This document shows, piece after piece, positions 1-6,709 of a stretch of 10,915 bases of DNA (its first letter is position 1; each line of letters begins with the position of its first letter). A program made the position numbers and the translations under genes. Source of the stretch: an uncultured Eubacteriales bacterium. Its GTDB lineage: Bacteria; Bacillota; Clostridia; Oscillospirales; Oscillospiraceae. Where the stretch lies: the NCBI GenBank assembly GCA_900550705.1, contig URTG01000045.1:1-10915 (forward strand). Reading direction: 5' to 3'. The notes below the pieces were generated by a model, which saw only the letters and a list, made by a program, of their open reading frames with translations, made no database searches and had not been told where the DNA came from.

Positions 1-37
1 ACAGTTTTTATTGGGCTCCTATTGTATAATGCGATTT

Positions 38-66
38 TTGGTGTTTATGCGGTGTTGCCCTATAAT
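38..66 (+). promoter_or_regulatory. SigA-like promoter of the lipid kinase gene
   Basis: A perfect TATAAT lies at 61-66 and TTGGTG at 38-43, separated by 17 bp. The predicted transcript would start near 73, about 30 nt before the TTG start codon at 102 and too close to the ATG at 87 for a normal leader. A second TATAAT at 25-30 has no convincing -35 inside the window. Confidence 0.6.
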
Positions 67-101
67 ATCATTTTACTGAAAGAGCGATGGGAGGATTTCT
101 C

Positions 102-995
102 TTGCAGAAGCTGCTGTTTATTTATAATCCCGCCTCGGGAAAGGGGCGGGTGGCCGAGGGCCTGTCCGCCGTGTTGGATGTGTTTACCAAGCACGGGTGG
201 CTCACCACCGCCTACCCCACCCAGTGCCGGGGGGACGCGGCCCGGGTGGCCCGGGAGCTGGCCCACGACTACGACCGCATCGTCTGCGCCGGGGGGGACG
301 GCACTCTCAGTGAGACGGTCACCGGCCTTATGCACACCGACGACCCGCCGCTGCTGGGCTATCTGCCCTTCGGCTCCACCAACGACTGCGCCGTCACCCT
401 GAATCTGCCCACCGTGCCAGCCCAGGCCGCCGCCATCGCCGCGGGAGAGGGCGTCCCCCGCCCCAGCGACATCGGCAAGCTCAACGGCCAGCCCTTTGTC
501 TATGTGGCCGCCTTCGGGGCCTTTACCAACGTGGCCTACGCCACGCCCCAGGACCTGAAAAACGCCTTTGGTCACCTGGCCTATGTGATGGAGGGCATCG
601 CCTCACTGCCCACCATCACCCCCCTGCATCTGCGGGTGGAGTACGACGGTCAGGTTCTGGAGGACGACTTCTACTTCGGCATGGTGACCAACGCCCTGTC
701 CATCGGCGGCGTGAAGCCCCCGAAAATCGAGGCCGTGGTGCTGGACGACGGGCTGTTTGAGGTCAATCTGGTGAAGAAGCCGGTCAATCTGGCCGACGTG
801 GCCAACGGGTTCCAGAGCCTCCTCTCCCCCACCGGTCCGGGCAGCGGGTCGCTGATCCATCTTCAGACCTCCCACCTGGTCATTACCAGCGAGACGCCCA
901 TCCCCTGGACCCTGGACGGAGAATACGGCGGGGAGCACAAGGTCACAGAGATCGAGATCTGTCCCCGGGCGCTGACCATTATCCGGGGCAGCTAA
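102..995 (+). CDS. Diacylglycerol kinase family lipid kinase (YegS/DgkB-like)
   Basis: Predicted soluble or membrane-peripheral kinase that transfers a phosphate from ATP to a lipid hydroxyl such as diacylglycerol. The protein (297 aa from the chosen start) opens with the family motif YNPASGKG at residues 8-15, has the nucleotide-binding loop GGDGT at 64-68, and PFGSTND at 89-95, a variant of the usual P-x-GTxND motif. Length matches the roughly 300-residue family norm. The start is placed at TTG 102 because GGGAGGA at 89-95 sits 6 nt upstream; the in-frame ATG at 87 overlaps that Shine-Dalgarno and would lie only about 14 nt from the predicted transcript start. The gene stands alone with its own promoter and terminator. 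The exact lipid substrate (diacylglycerol, undecaprenol-like or other) cannot be told from the sequence. Confidence 0.88.
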   Translation: MQKLLFIYNPASGKGRVAEGLSAVLDVFTKHGWLTTAYPTQCRGDAARVARELAHDYDRIVCAGGDGTLSETVTGLMHTDDPPLLGYLPFGSTNDCAVTLNLPTVPAQAAAIAAGEGVPRPSDIGKLNGQPFVYVAAFGAFTNVAYATPQDLKNAFGHLAYVMEGIASLPTITPLHLRVEYDGQVLEDDFYFGMVTNALSIGGVKPPKIEAVVLDDGLFEVNLVKKPVNLADVANGFQSLLSPTGPGSGSLIHLQTSHLVITSETPIPWTLDGEYGGEHKVTEIEICPRALTIIRGS

Positions 996-1016
996 AAAAT
1001 ATTTTTCCGCGCAGCA

Positions 1017-1054
1017 AAAGGGCCGCAGCAAGCATCTGCTTGCTGCGGCCCTTT
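1017..1054. terminator. Probable bidirectional terminator hairpin
   Basis: A perfect 18-bp inverted repeat (1017-1034 with 1037-1054) with a 2-nt centre lies 21 nt after the lipid kinase stop codon. The arms begin AAAGGGCC and end GGCCCTTT, so both strands end the stem in a short T run (TTTCGCTTT on plus, TTTTGC on minus). It lies between convergent genes and probably ends the kinase transcript and the permease transcript. The rest of the 996-1166 gap holds only two small hairpins (1081-1097 and 1099-1111) of unknown meaning and a purine-rich stretch. Confidence 0.75.
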
Positions 1055-1166
1055 CGCTTTGAGGTCAGTCAGAGAAGTTGCTCTATTTCGGATAGAGGTC
1101 TACCTAGTAGAGTACAGGGAGAAGTAAGGAAGTAGGGGGTAATTTGTGTAAAGAGATGGACTGGGA

Positions 1167-2519
1167 TCAGGACAGCTCGTAGCTCTCCTCGACCTGCACC
1201 TTGCCGCTGCGGAAGCGAACGCTGCCGAACAGGAAGGCGAACGCCACGACGCCCAGGTTGGCCATCAGCAGGGGCAGAGGCAGCTTGAAGGAGGAGGTGA
1301 CACCGGAGACGACGATGACCAGAAGGTCAACAATGCACAGGGCCTTCAGAGCGCCGTTGCTGATGTGGAAGTTAGACTTGTTCCAGGCCTCGGGCAGGAC
1401 CTTAGGCATATTCCACAGGCACAGCACGATCATGGTCTTGGTGATCGCGCCCACGGTGATGGTGATGTTGCTGATGATGTCGATGTCGATACCGAACGCG
1501 ATGGGCACGAAGCCGATCACATAGTAGAAGCCCAGCAGGATCAGGGGCGTGCGGTACTTGGGGTGCAGACGGGCCAGGGAGCGGGGATACCAGCCGTCGT
1601 TACAGGCCTGCATCAGGGGCTTGGTGCAAGTGGCGATGGAGCTGTTCAGGGTGGTCAGCAGGGCCATCCAGCCGCCGCCGATGCAGAACAGGTAGTACAG
1701 GGGCTTGGACAGGATCGCGTTGGCCACAACGGTCATGGGCTGGCCGGCGACCTCAGCCACGGGCAGCACGCCGGAGGCGACCACGCCGATCAAGCCATAG
1801 AACAGGGACACGCCCAGGGTGGAGAACAGCATAACGCGGGGAATATCGCGGGTGGGATTCTTCGCCTCGCCGCTCATCTGCGTGACGTACTGTGCGCCAT
1901 CACAGGTGTAGCTCATAAGGACGGATGCCTGCCACAGGCCGACGGCACCGTGGGTCATGAACTGGGTGGGCTCGAAGTAGTTGCCGTCCAGCTTGGTCAG
2001 ACCGACTGCGGTAAACGCGGTCAGAGAGATGACCAGAATGATAACGGCTGCATTCTGAATCTTAGAGAATGCGTTGATACCAAAGGTGTTGGTGATGAAC
2101 AGGAAGGTCAGGATGGACAGCGCGATGACCTTACGGCTCACATTGGGCAGGAAGGGCATGGCATAGTCTGCGAAGGACAGCGCGTACATACATAGTGTAA
2201 CACTGGTCAGCAGAGCGATCATGGAGTAGGTACCGGTCCAGCGGGGGCCGAGGAAGGTACCGACCATGGAGTAGTCACCGCCACGGAAGCGGGCGACGGA
2301 GTTCAGGAAAATCTGGGGGGAACGGGCCAGGACTGCGATGATACCGCCGATTACGAAGGCGATACAGACGCTTCGGCCAGTCTCGTCGATGCCCCAACCG
2401 GTCAGGGACATGATGCCCGAACCGATGATGGAGCCGACACCGACAGCCATCAGATCCCAGAAACCAAGAACGCGCTTTAGGTCTTTTGTGGACGACAGAT
2501 TTTTGTTGTTGTCTGACAT
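1167..2519 (-). CDS. APC-superfamily amino-acid permease
   Basis: Predicted integral-membrane secondary transporter of an amino acid or small peptide/amine, 450 aa with about 12 hydrophobic segments, the usual size of the family. The first membrane segment carries the APC-type glycine-rich signature GSIIGSGIM, and a later stretch GEAKNPTRDIPR matches the conserved loop seen in many amino-acid/polyamine permeases. The start is the ATG at 2519 rather than the one at 2549, because a GAGGAG Shine-Dalgarno lies about 8 nt upstream of 2519 and the longer version would place it inside the coding region. It is the second gene after the M20 amidohydrolase, separated by 79 nt that contain a GC-rich hairpin. 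Co-transcription suggests it imports the substrate or exports/exchanges the product of that enzyme. Substrate unknown. Confidence 0.88.
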   Translation of the reverse strand: MSDNNKNLSSTKDLKRVLGFWDLMAVGVGSIIGSGIMSLTGWGIDETGRSVCIAFVIGGIIAVLARSPQIFLNSVARFRGGDYSMVGTFLGPRWTGTYSMIALLTSVTLCMYALSFADYAMPFLPNVSRKVIALSILTFLFITNTFGINAFSKIQNAAVIILVISLTAFTAVGLTKLDGNYFEPTQFMTHGAVGLWQASVLMSYTCDGAQYVTQMSGEAKNPTRDIPRVMLFSTLGVSLFYGLIGVVASGVLPVAEVAGQPMTVVANAILSKPLYYLFCIGGGWMALLTTLNSSIATCTKPLMQACNDGWYPRSLARLHPKYRTPLILLGFYYVIGFVPIAFGIDIDIISNITITVGAITKTMIVLCLWNMPKVLPEAWNKSNFHISNGALKALCIVDLLVIVVSGVTSSFKLPLPLLMANLGVVAFAFLFGSVRFRSGKVQVEESYELS

Positions 2520-2557
2520 TGGGTTCTCTCCTCTCTTTTGATACAACATCTATTCCC

Positions 2558-2583
2558 AGCGGGCGGCGGCTGGGCCGCCCGCT
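2558..2583 (-). other. Intercistronic GC-rich hairpin between hydrolase and permease genes
   Basis: A perfect 10-bp inverted repeat (2558-2567 with 2574-2583, arm AGCGGGCGGC) and 6-nt loop sit 15 nt after the amidohydrolase stop and about 25 nt before the permease ribosome binding site. No T run follows on the minus strand, so a processing, stabilising or attenuating role is more likely than complete termination. Confidence 0.6.
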
Positions 2584-2598
2584 ATGAATACAAAGGAC

Positions 2599-3822
2599 TT
2601 ACTCGCGGTAGTTCTTCGCGAACTCCGCCTTCAGGGCGCTCAGCTTCTCGGGGTCACCGGCCACACGCAGGCCGGTCAGCGCCATGAGCTTACTGGCCAG
2701 AATGCACTGGTCAATGGGGTACTCCTGGCAGGTCAGCAGAGCGGTCTCGTCGGCGTGACCCACGGGAACAGGCTCGCCGTCGTGCACGATGGGGAAGGTG
2801 ATCTCCACGGTGGGGATCTTATAGGCCACGCAGCCCAGGTCAGAGGAGGCCTTGGGCAGGTTGCCGAAGGTGAAGCGGGAGGAATCAATGCCCAGGTCCG
2901 CGGCGTAGCTGGCGGCGTTGTGATACAGGCTGGGCACGGGGGTGGCGCAGTACCAGGGGGCGTCCCACTTATAAATGGCGGTGGTATCGGTCATCAGCTC
3001 TGCGCCCTTGATGACGTTGTCGATCCGGTGCATCATGGAATTCAGCTCGGCAGAGTCGTTGGTACGCACCTCCACATTCAGCGTGGCCTCGTCGGGGACA
3101 GAGTTTGCAGCGGTGCCGCCCTTGGAGATGATGTAGTGGATACGGTTGGTCTCGACCATGTGCTCACGCATGAACTCCAGGCCCATGCAGGTCAGCATGA
3201 CGGCATCCAGTGCGCTGCGGCCCTTCTCGGGGGCGGAGGAGGCGTGGGCGGAGCGGCCCTTAAAGGTGAGCCAGTGGTCGTGGGTGGGCCAGACGATGGC
3301 CTTGCCGGTGACCTCGGAGCCCCACTCGGCGCCGTAGTGGTTGGCCAGCATCAGGTCCACCTCGTCCATGTAGCCGCCCTCCAGGATGTAGTGCTTAGAT
3401 CCCTCCAGCTCCTCAGCGGGCGTACCGTAGACGATGACGGAGCCGATGTCCTGGAAGGCCTCCTTCAGACCCAGCGCAGCGGAGAAGCCGGAGGCGGCGA
3501 TCAGGTTGTGGCCGCAGGCGTGGCCGTTGGGCAGCGCGTCGTACTCCAGCATCAGGCCGATGACAGGGCCGCCCTCCTTGCCCTTGAACACGGCCTTGAA
3601 GGCGGTGGGCATATCAATGTCCTGATGGAACTTGGGGTGCTTGCCCACCAGACCGCGCTGGACCTCGAAGCCCTCCTTCTCCAGTGCATTCATCACCAGG
3701 GTGGAAGACTGGAACTCCTCCCAGCCGACCTCCTTGAATTCCCAGATCTTCTTGGCCAGCTTATGGACCTTTTCGCGGTTTTCATCGATGACTTCCATCA
3801 TCCGCTGTTCGTTCGGGGTCAT
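2599..3822 (-). CDS. M20-family amidohydrolase / peptidase (AbgB/PM20D2-like)
   Basis: Predicted cytoplasmic, zinc-type hydrolase of 407 aa that cleaves an amide bond of a dipeptide or N-acyl amino acid. Visible family motifs: EYDALPNGHACGHN at residues 93-106 (metal ligands including His101, Asp95 and His105), GTPAEE at 133-138 with the catalytic and metal-binding glutamates, the dimerisation-domain motif SAHASSAPEKGRSALDA from 191, and SSDLG at 326-330 towards the second half of the catalytic domain. There is no signal peptide. The pattern resembles p-aminobenzoyl-glutamate hydrolase subunit B and PM20D2-type dipeptidases more than the aminoacylase/hippuricase group, but this is judged by eye. 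The start is fixed by GGAGG 7 nt before ATG 3822. It is the first gene of a two-gene operon with the permease, under the SARP-type promoter described at 3910-3941. Confidence 0.88.
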   Translation of the reverse strand: MTPNEQRMMEVIDENREKVHKLAKKIWEFKEVGWEEFQSSTLVMNALEKEGFEVQRGLVGKHPKFHQDIDMPTAFKAVFKGKEGGPVIGLMLEYDALPNGHACGHNLIAASGFSAALGLKEAFQDIGSVIVYGTPAEELEGSKHYILEGGYMDEVDLMLANHYGAEWGSEVTGKAIVWPTHDHWLTFKGRSAHASSAPEKGRSALDAVMLTCMGLEFMREHMVETNRIHYIISKGGTAANSVPDEATLNVEVRTNDSAELNSMMHRIDNVIKGAELMTDTTAIYKWDAPWYCATPVPSLYHNAASYAADLGIDSSRFTFGNLPKASSDLGCVAYKIPTVEITFPIVHDGEPVPVGHADETALLTCQEYPIDQCILASKLMALTGLRVAGDPEKLSALKAEFAKNYRE

Positions 3823-3909
3823 TCTGATTCCTCCATTTCAAAGTAGCAAAGCCGATTCGTTGCTGTGCAGCTTCTGTCTGTGTGCTGCACCTCCGTTCAA
3901 CTTGATGCC

Positions 3910-3941
3910 AGTATACCCACGGAGCGTTAAAACTCCGTTAA
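3910..3941 (-). promoter_or_regulatory. Promoter of the amidohydrolase-permease operon with SARP-type direct repeats
   Basis: Read on the minus strand, the element is TTAACGG, 4 bp, TTAACGC, 8 bp, TATACT. The repeats lie at 3935-3941 and 3924-3930 (11 bp apart, one helical turn) and the -10 at 3910-3915. The -35 hexamer expected at 17-bp spacing (ACGGAG) is very poor and is covered by the repeats. Direct repeats of 7 bp at 11-bp intervals ending 8 bp before the -10 are the documented layout of SARP activator sites in Streptomyces. The gene immediately upstream encodes a SARP-like regulator. That the protein binds here is inference. The same bases also form an inverted repeat, ACGGAG (3919-3924) with CTCCGT (3933-3938). 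Confidence 0.6.
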
Positions 3942-3944
3942 CAG

Positions 3945-3957
3945 GTGCAGTCTGCAC
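3945..3957. promoter_or_regulatory. GTGCAG-T-CTGCAC palindrome upstream of the operon promoter
   Basis: A perfect 13-bp palindrome (6-bp arms, 1-bp centre) lies just upstream of the direct repeats, roughly 40-55 bp before the predicted transcript start. The same half-sites recur inside the leader as GTGCAG at 3865-3870 and CTGCAC at 3885-3890. Four half-sites within about 93 bp suggest an operator for a dimeric regulator. Which regulator is unknown. Confidence 0.4.
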
Positions 3958-3998
3958 AAAAAATTTTAAAACGAAAACGAATCTACCGTTAATAAAAT

Positions 3999-4035
3999 AC
4001 TTGCCGAAACGGGACAAAGCCACGTTTCGGCAAGT
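3999..4035 (-). terminator. Terminator of the SARP-like regulator gene
   Basis: A perfect 13-bp stem (3999-4011 with 4023-4035, arm ACTTGCCGAAACG) with an 11-nt loop lies about 46 nt after the regulator stop codon. On the minus strand it is followed by the T-rich ATTTTATTA. A smaller GC hairpin (4047-4052 with 4060-4065) precedes it. Confidence 0.65.
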
Positions 4036-4081
4036 GTATGCAGAGACGGCGGGAAAACGCCGCCGATATTGATTGTTCCTT

Positions 4082-6019
4082 TCAGGGTGCCGGCCTCTGG
4101 GCTTCCGGCGCATTTTTCATCTGGCGCAGCTCCTCGGCCCGCTCCGGGTCCCCGCCGCACTCATAATGGCGGATGGTATAGGGCAGCAGAATGTGCCAGC
4201 GGTGCCCCGTCTTTTTTGTGTCGTAGTATTCGGCCATGGCGTGGTGCCACAGCTGCCGCTTGCCCATGGCCAGGCGCTGATAGACATAGTGCTTGTAAAA
4301 CTGCTGCTTGAACTTATAGATGACGCCCCGATTCCACGGCAGTTCCACAACCAGGCCGACCTCCAGCAGCTGATCCAGCAGGTCCACCAGCTCCATGGGC
4401 GGCAGTCCGGTCAGAACGGTCAGGTCCTCCAGGTCGGCCTGCTCAAATTGGATGGACATGGCATCCAGCACCCGCCGCTGCTGGGGCGTCAGCCGGTCCA
4501 GCCGCAGCTGGATCAGCATATCCACCCGGGGCAGAGGATGGTCCGAATCCCATCCCTCCTGCTGGATCGCATTCAGCAGCTCCATCAGGGCCAGAGGATT
4601 GCCGCCGGTGCGAAGGAACAGCGCGCGGAGGGCCTCCTCCTTGATGGGTTCCTTCAGCACCTTACCGGCGATCGAGGCGGTCTCCTCCTCGGTAAAGGGG
4701 TTCAGCGGCAGGGACACGGTCAGATTCCGCTCCTGCAGCGCAAGGAGCATCCCCCGGACATTCTTCTCCTCACTCGTTCGACAGGTTGCAAGGAGAAAAA
4801 TCTGATCGTTTCCGAATTCGATCATGATCCGCTGCATGAGCTGCTGACTGACCGGGTCCATCCACTGGAGACTGTCAAAGTACATAATGATCCGCCACCG
4901 GCTGACCAGCTCCTTGAACAGGGCCAGCACATTGTTGATCAGGGCGGCGGTCCTCTCCGTACCGTACACCTCCCGATCAATATTGGGGGAAAGAATGGAG
5001 GACAGCATCTCCGTGCCCTGCTCCGACAGATGTACCGTCCCGATCTCGCACAGGTTCTCCAGCTGGAGGAACAAATCCCGCCACGCCTTCACCGGAAGGT
5101 CCGCCTCCAGGCCATAGCAGTGGGAGGACAGCTGCAGCACGTCGGTGCCGTAGTTCATTTTCAGAATCTGGTCCATCAGGGCAGTTTTGCCCACCCCAAC
5201 GTCGCCCTCGATGACCACGGAGCGGGTGGTATTCTCGTTCAGGAACCAGAAGATACGCTCGTCGATGAATTGCAGCTCCACCGTCCGGCCAAAGAAGCTG
5301 TCCCGCCCCCCCGGCTGGCGGACGGTGGAGAGCTTTTTCCGGTGGAGCAGCGTCTGCTGCATCATTTCCGCGATCTGGGAGGGGGACTCGTCCAGGTCGC
5401 TCCGGAGCCGTCCGGCGTACTCCTGGTACAGCTTCAGGCCCAGATCGTACTTCTCCGTCTGGGCGAAGCATTTCATCCCGGTGAGCACCATCTCCTCATC
5501 CCAGGGCTTCCACAGCTTCCAGATGTCGACCAGCTGCTGCAATCTTGCGGTATTCCGGCAGACCGTCAGATCTGAGAGCTGATTTTTTATGTAGGTCAGG
5601 GTGCGTGTGAGCTGCTCCTCCCGCTTTTTCTCTACCCAGGCGTCAAACTCAGGGCAGTCCTTCAGATAGAAAAAGTCCATAAACCGTCCGCGGGACAGGG
5701 CGAAGTCCGAATCCGGGGCGTCCCAGTCCGTCCGCAGCCCGACGCGCTGGTTCAGCTTCAGGTCGTTCCGGCCCTGCAGGATGATCACCTCATCCCCCAG
5801 ACAGCGGCGAATCTGAAACAGCGCCTGACGCAGGTTCTTGCGGCCGGTGTTTTCGTCACAGGAACTCCAAAACAGAGAGACCAGTTCGTCGCGGCTGGTC
5901 TGCTTTTCCACGCAAATATAATAAAACACACCCTCTGCCTTTCGGTAGGGGAAATGGATCGCAGCTCCGTCTCGATAGACGCATGGAGTTCCCAGAAGTG
6001 TTACTTGGTCGTTGGACAT
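4082..6019 (-). CDS. SARP-like transcriptional regulator: winged helix, BTAD and AAA/STAND ATPase
   Basis: Predicted cytoplasmic DNA-binding activator of 645 aa. Residues 5-100 resemble the OmpR/PhoB-like winged helix of SARPs (RKAEG at 26-30, the FWSSC...NLRQALFQIRRCLG block at 50-75). Residues about 100-235 form a helical BTAD-like region. Residues about 243-500 are an AAA_16/STAND ATPase: Walker A GDVGVGKT at 272-279, Walker B-like IIMYFDSLQWMD ending at 388, CRTSEE near 413, and the RTGGNP motif at 470-475. The second acidic position of Walker B (usually DD) is Ser383, which may weaken ATP hydrolysis. The protein stops about 145 residues after that domain, without the long TPR array or LuxR helix-turn-helix of larger relatives. 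The start at ATG 6019 is chosen over ATG 6046 because GGAGGTG lies 8 nt upstream. It precedes the amidohydrolase-permease operon on the same strand and is its likely regulator. Confidence 0.8.
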   Translation of the reverse strand: MSNDQVTLLGTPCVYRDGAAIHFPYRKAEGVFYYICVEKQTSRDELVSLFWSSCDENTGRKNLRQALFQIRRCLGDEVIILQGRNDLKLNQRVGLRTDWDAPDSDFALSRGRFMDFFYLKDCPEFDAWVEKKREEQLTRTLTYIKNQLSDLTVCRNTARLQQLVDIWKLWKPWDEEMVLTGMKCFAQTEKYDLGLKLYQEYAGRLRSDLDESPSQIAEMMQQTLLHRKKLSTVRQPGGRDSFFGRTVELQFIDERIFWFLNENTTRSVVIEGDVGVGKTALMDQILKMNYGTDVLQLSSHCYGLEADLPVKAWRDLFLQLENLCEIGTVHLSEQGTEMLSSILSPNIDREVYGTERTAALINNVLALFKELVSRWRIIMYFDSLQWMDPVSQQLMQRIMIEFGNDQIFLLATCRTSEEKNVRGMLLALQERNLTVSLPLNPFTEEETASIAGKVLKEPIKEEALRALFLRTGGNPLALMELLNAIQQEGWDSDHPLPRVDMLIQLRLDRLTPQQRRVLDAMSIQFEQADLEDLTVLTGLPPMELVDLLDQLLEVGLVVELPWNRGVIYKFKQQFYKHYVYQRLAMGKRQLWHHAMAEYYDTKKTGHRWHILLPYTIRHYECGGDPERAEELRQMKNAPEAQRPAP

Positions 6020-6061
6020 ACGTTTCACCTCCGCACGACCGTGCATAAAAAATACATCGTA

Positions 6062-6090
6062 ATTATATCAGACGTTTACATGGATAACAA
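6062..6090 (-). promoter_or_regulatory. SigA-like promoter of the SARP-like regulator gene
   Basis: On the minus strand TTGTTA (6085-6090), a 17-bp spacer and a perfect TATAAT (6062-6067) preceded by TGA (extended -10). The predicted start near 6055 gives a leader of about 36 nt. A 12-bp palindrome GCACG-AC-CGTGC at 6033-6044 lies in that leader just before the ribosome binding site. No copy of the TTAACG repeats from the downstream operon is seen here, so autoregulation by the same site is not supported. Confidence 0.7.
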
Positions 6091-6178
6091 GGGGAAATCG
6101 GTTTATTGATAAGGGTATTGCAGCACAGCTTTCGCGCGGCAAAACGCCGCAGCGCGCTGGACAGAAGGCCGTTTCAAG

Positions 6179-6206
6179 AAAAAAAGGGAACCTGGCGGTT
6201 CCCTTT
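6179..6206 (-). terminator. Rho-independent terminator of the rqcP-yabPQ-divIC-yabR cluster
   Basis: Stem AAAGGGAACC/GGTTCCCTTT (6183-6192 with 6197-6206), 4-nt loop, followed on the minus strand by seven T residues (6185 down to 6179, the first three also pairing in the stem). It lies about 60 nt beyond the S1-domain gene stop codon. Confidence 0.9.
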
Positions 6207-6215
6207 CTGACACGC

Positions 6216-6243
6216 CCTCCCGCCCAACGCATTGGGCGGGAGG
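6216..6243 (-). other. Second GC-rich hairpin ahead of the cluster terminator
   Basis: A perfect 12-bp stem (6216-6227 with 6232-6243, arm CCTCCCGCCCAA) and 4-nt loop lie between the S1-domain stop codon and the terminator. Without a following T run on the minus strand it may act as a 3'-end stabiliser or as the first half of a tandem terminator. Between 6091 and 6178 only an imperfect hairpin around 6133-6158 is seen. Confidence 0.6.
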
Positions 6244-6267
6244 ATGTTTTGACGGTCGTATAATAAT

Positions 6268-6672
6268 TCAGCGCTTTCGGCTAAAAATCCGCTCCAGAAT
6301 GTCCCAGTCGTCGTCGCTGACGGAGGGCTTGGTGGGCTCCGCCGGGGCGGCGGGCTGGGCGGGGGCGGAACGGGCGGGAGCGGGACGGGGGCCACGGGGC
6401 CGTGCCGGACGGTCGCCATGGGGAGGCCGGGGCTTGGGCGGCTGCGCCTGCTTCACGGACAGGCTGATTTTCCCCTCCGGCGAGATGGACAGCACCTTCA
6501 CGGGTACCTCCTGCCCCTGGGTGAGAAAATCGTGGACATCGCTGACGAAGGTGCCGGCCACCTCAGAGATGTGAACCAGCCCGGATTTTCCATCGGGCAG
6601 CGCCACAAATGCGCCGAATTTGGTGATGCTGGTCACCTTCCCGGTGATAATGGTCCCAACCGTTAATTCCAT
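6268..6672 (-). CDS. yabR: S1-domain RNA-binding protein (YabR-like)
   Basis: Predicted cytoplasmic RNA- or ribosome-associated protein of 134 aa. Residues 1-75 form one S1 (OB-fold) domain: GTIITGKVTSITKFGAFV near the start, GLVHISEV at 31-38, then VKVLSI and GKISLSVK. Residues about 76-115 are a proline-, arginine- and alanine-rich low-complexity linker, and the end DDWDILERIFSRKR looks like a short helix often seen at the tail of Clostridial homologues. The Bacillus gene at this place, downstream of divIC, is yabR. The molecular role is not settled in the family. The best purine-rich block before ATG 6672, GGGAG, is about 15 nt away, unusually far, so initiation may be weak or coupled. It is the last gene of the cluster. 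Confidence 0.85.
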   Translation of the reverse strand: MELTVGTIITGKVTSITKFGAFVALPDGKSGLVHISEVAGTFVSDVHDFLTQGQEVPVKVLSISPEGKISLSVKQAQPPKPRPPHGDRPARPRGPRPAPARSAPAQPAAPAEPTKPSVSDDDWDILERIFSRKR

Positions 6673-6709
6673 AAACGAATCTATCTGCTCCCTTCGAAAG
6701 TGTGGCGTG

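Noticed and set aside
25..30. Additional TATAAT near the left edge
   Set aside because: No acceptable -35 at 16-18 bp within the window, and the better-spaced promoter at 38-66 explains the gene.
1081..1111. Two small adjacent hairpins after the permease operon
   Set aside because: Stems of 5-6 bp without a T run; too weak to call a terminator or RNA gene.
1365..2195. 276-codon plus-strand frame opposite the permease
   Set aside because: Gly/Gln/His/Asp-rich shadow of a membrane protein gene on the other strand.
2584..3846. 420-codon plus-strand frame opposite the amidohydrolase gene
   Set aside because: Low-complexity Gly/Val/His/Leu translation typical of the antisense of a GC-rich gene; the minus frame has clear M20 motifs and a good ribosome binding site.
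4073..5575. 500-codon plus-strand frame opposite the SARP-like gene
   Set aside because: Repetitive Gln/Leu/His/Pro-rich translation with no motif; the minus frame has Walker A, RTGGNP and a winged helix.
6126..6158. Imperfect GC-rich hairpin upstream of the SARP-like promoter
   Set aside because: Bulged and without T run, and no gene end depends on it; expected in GC-rich spacer DNA.
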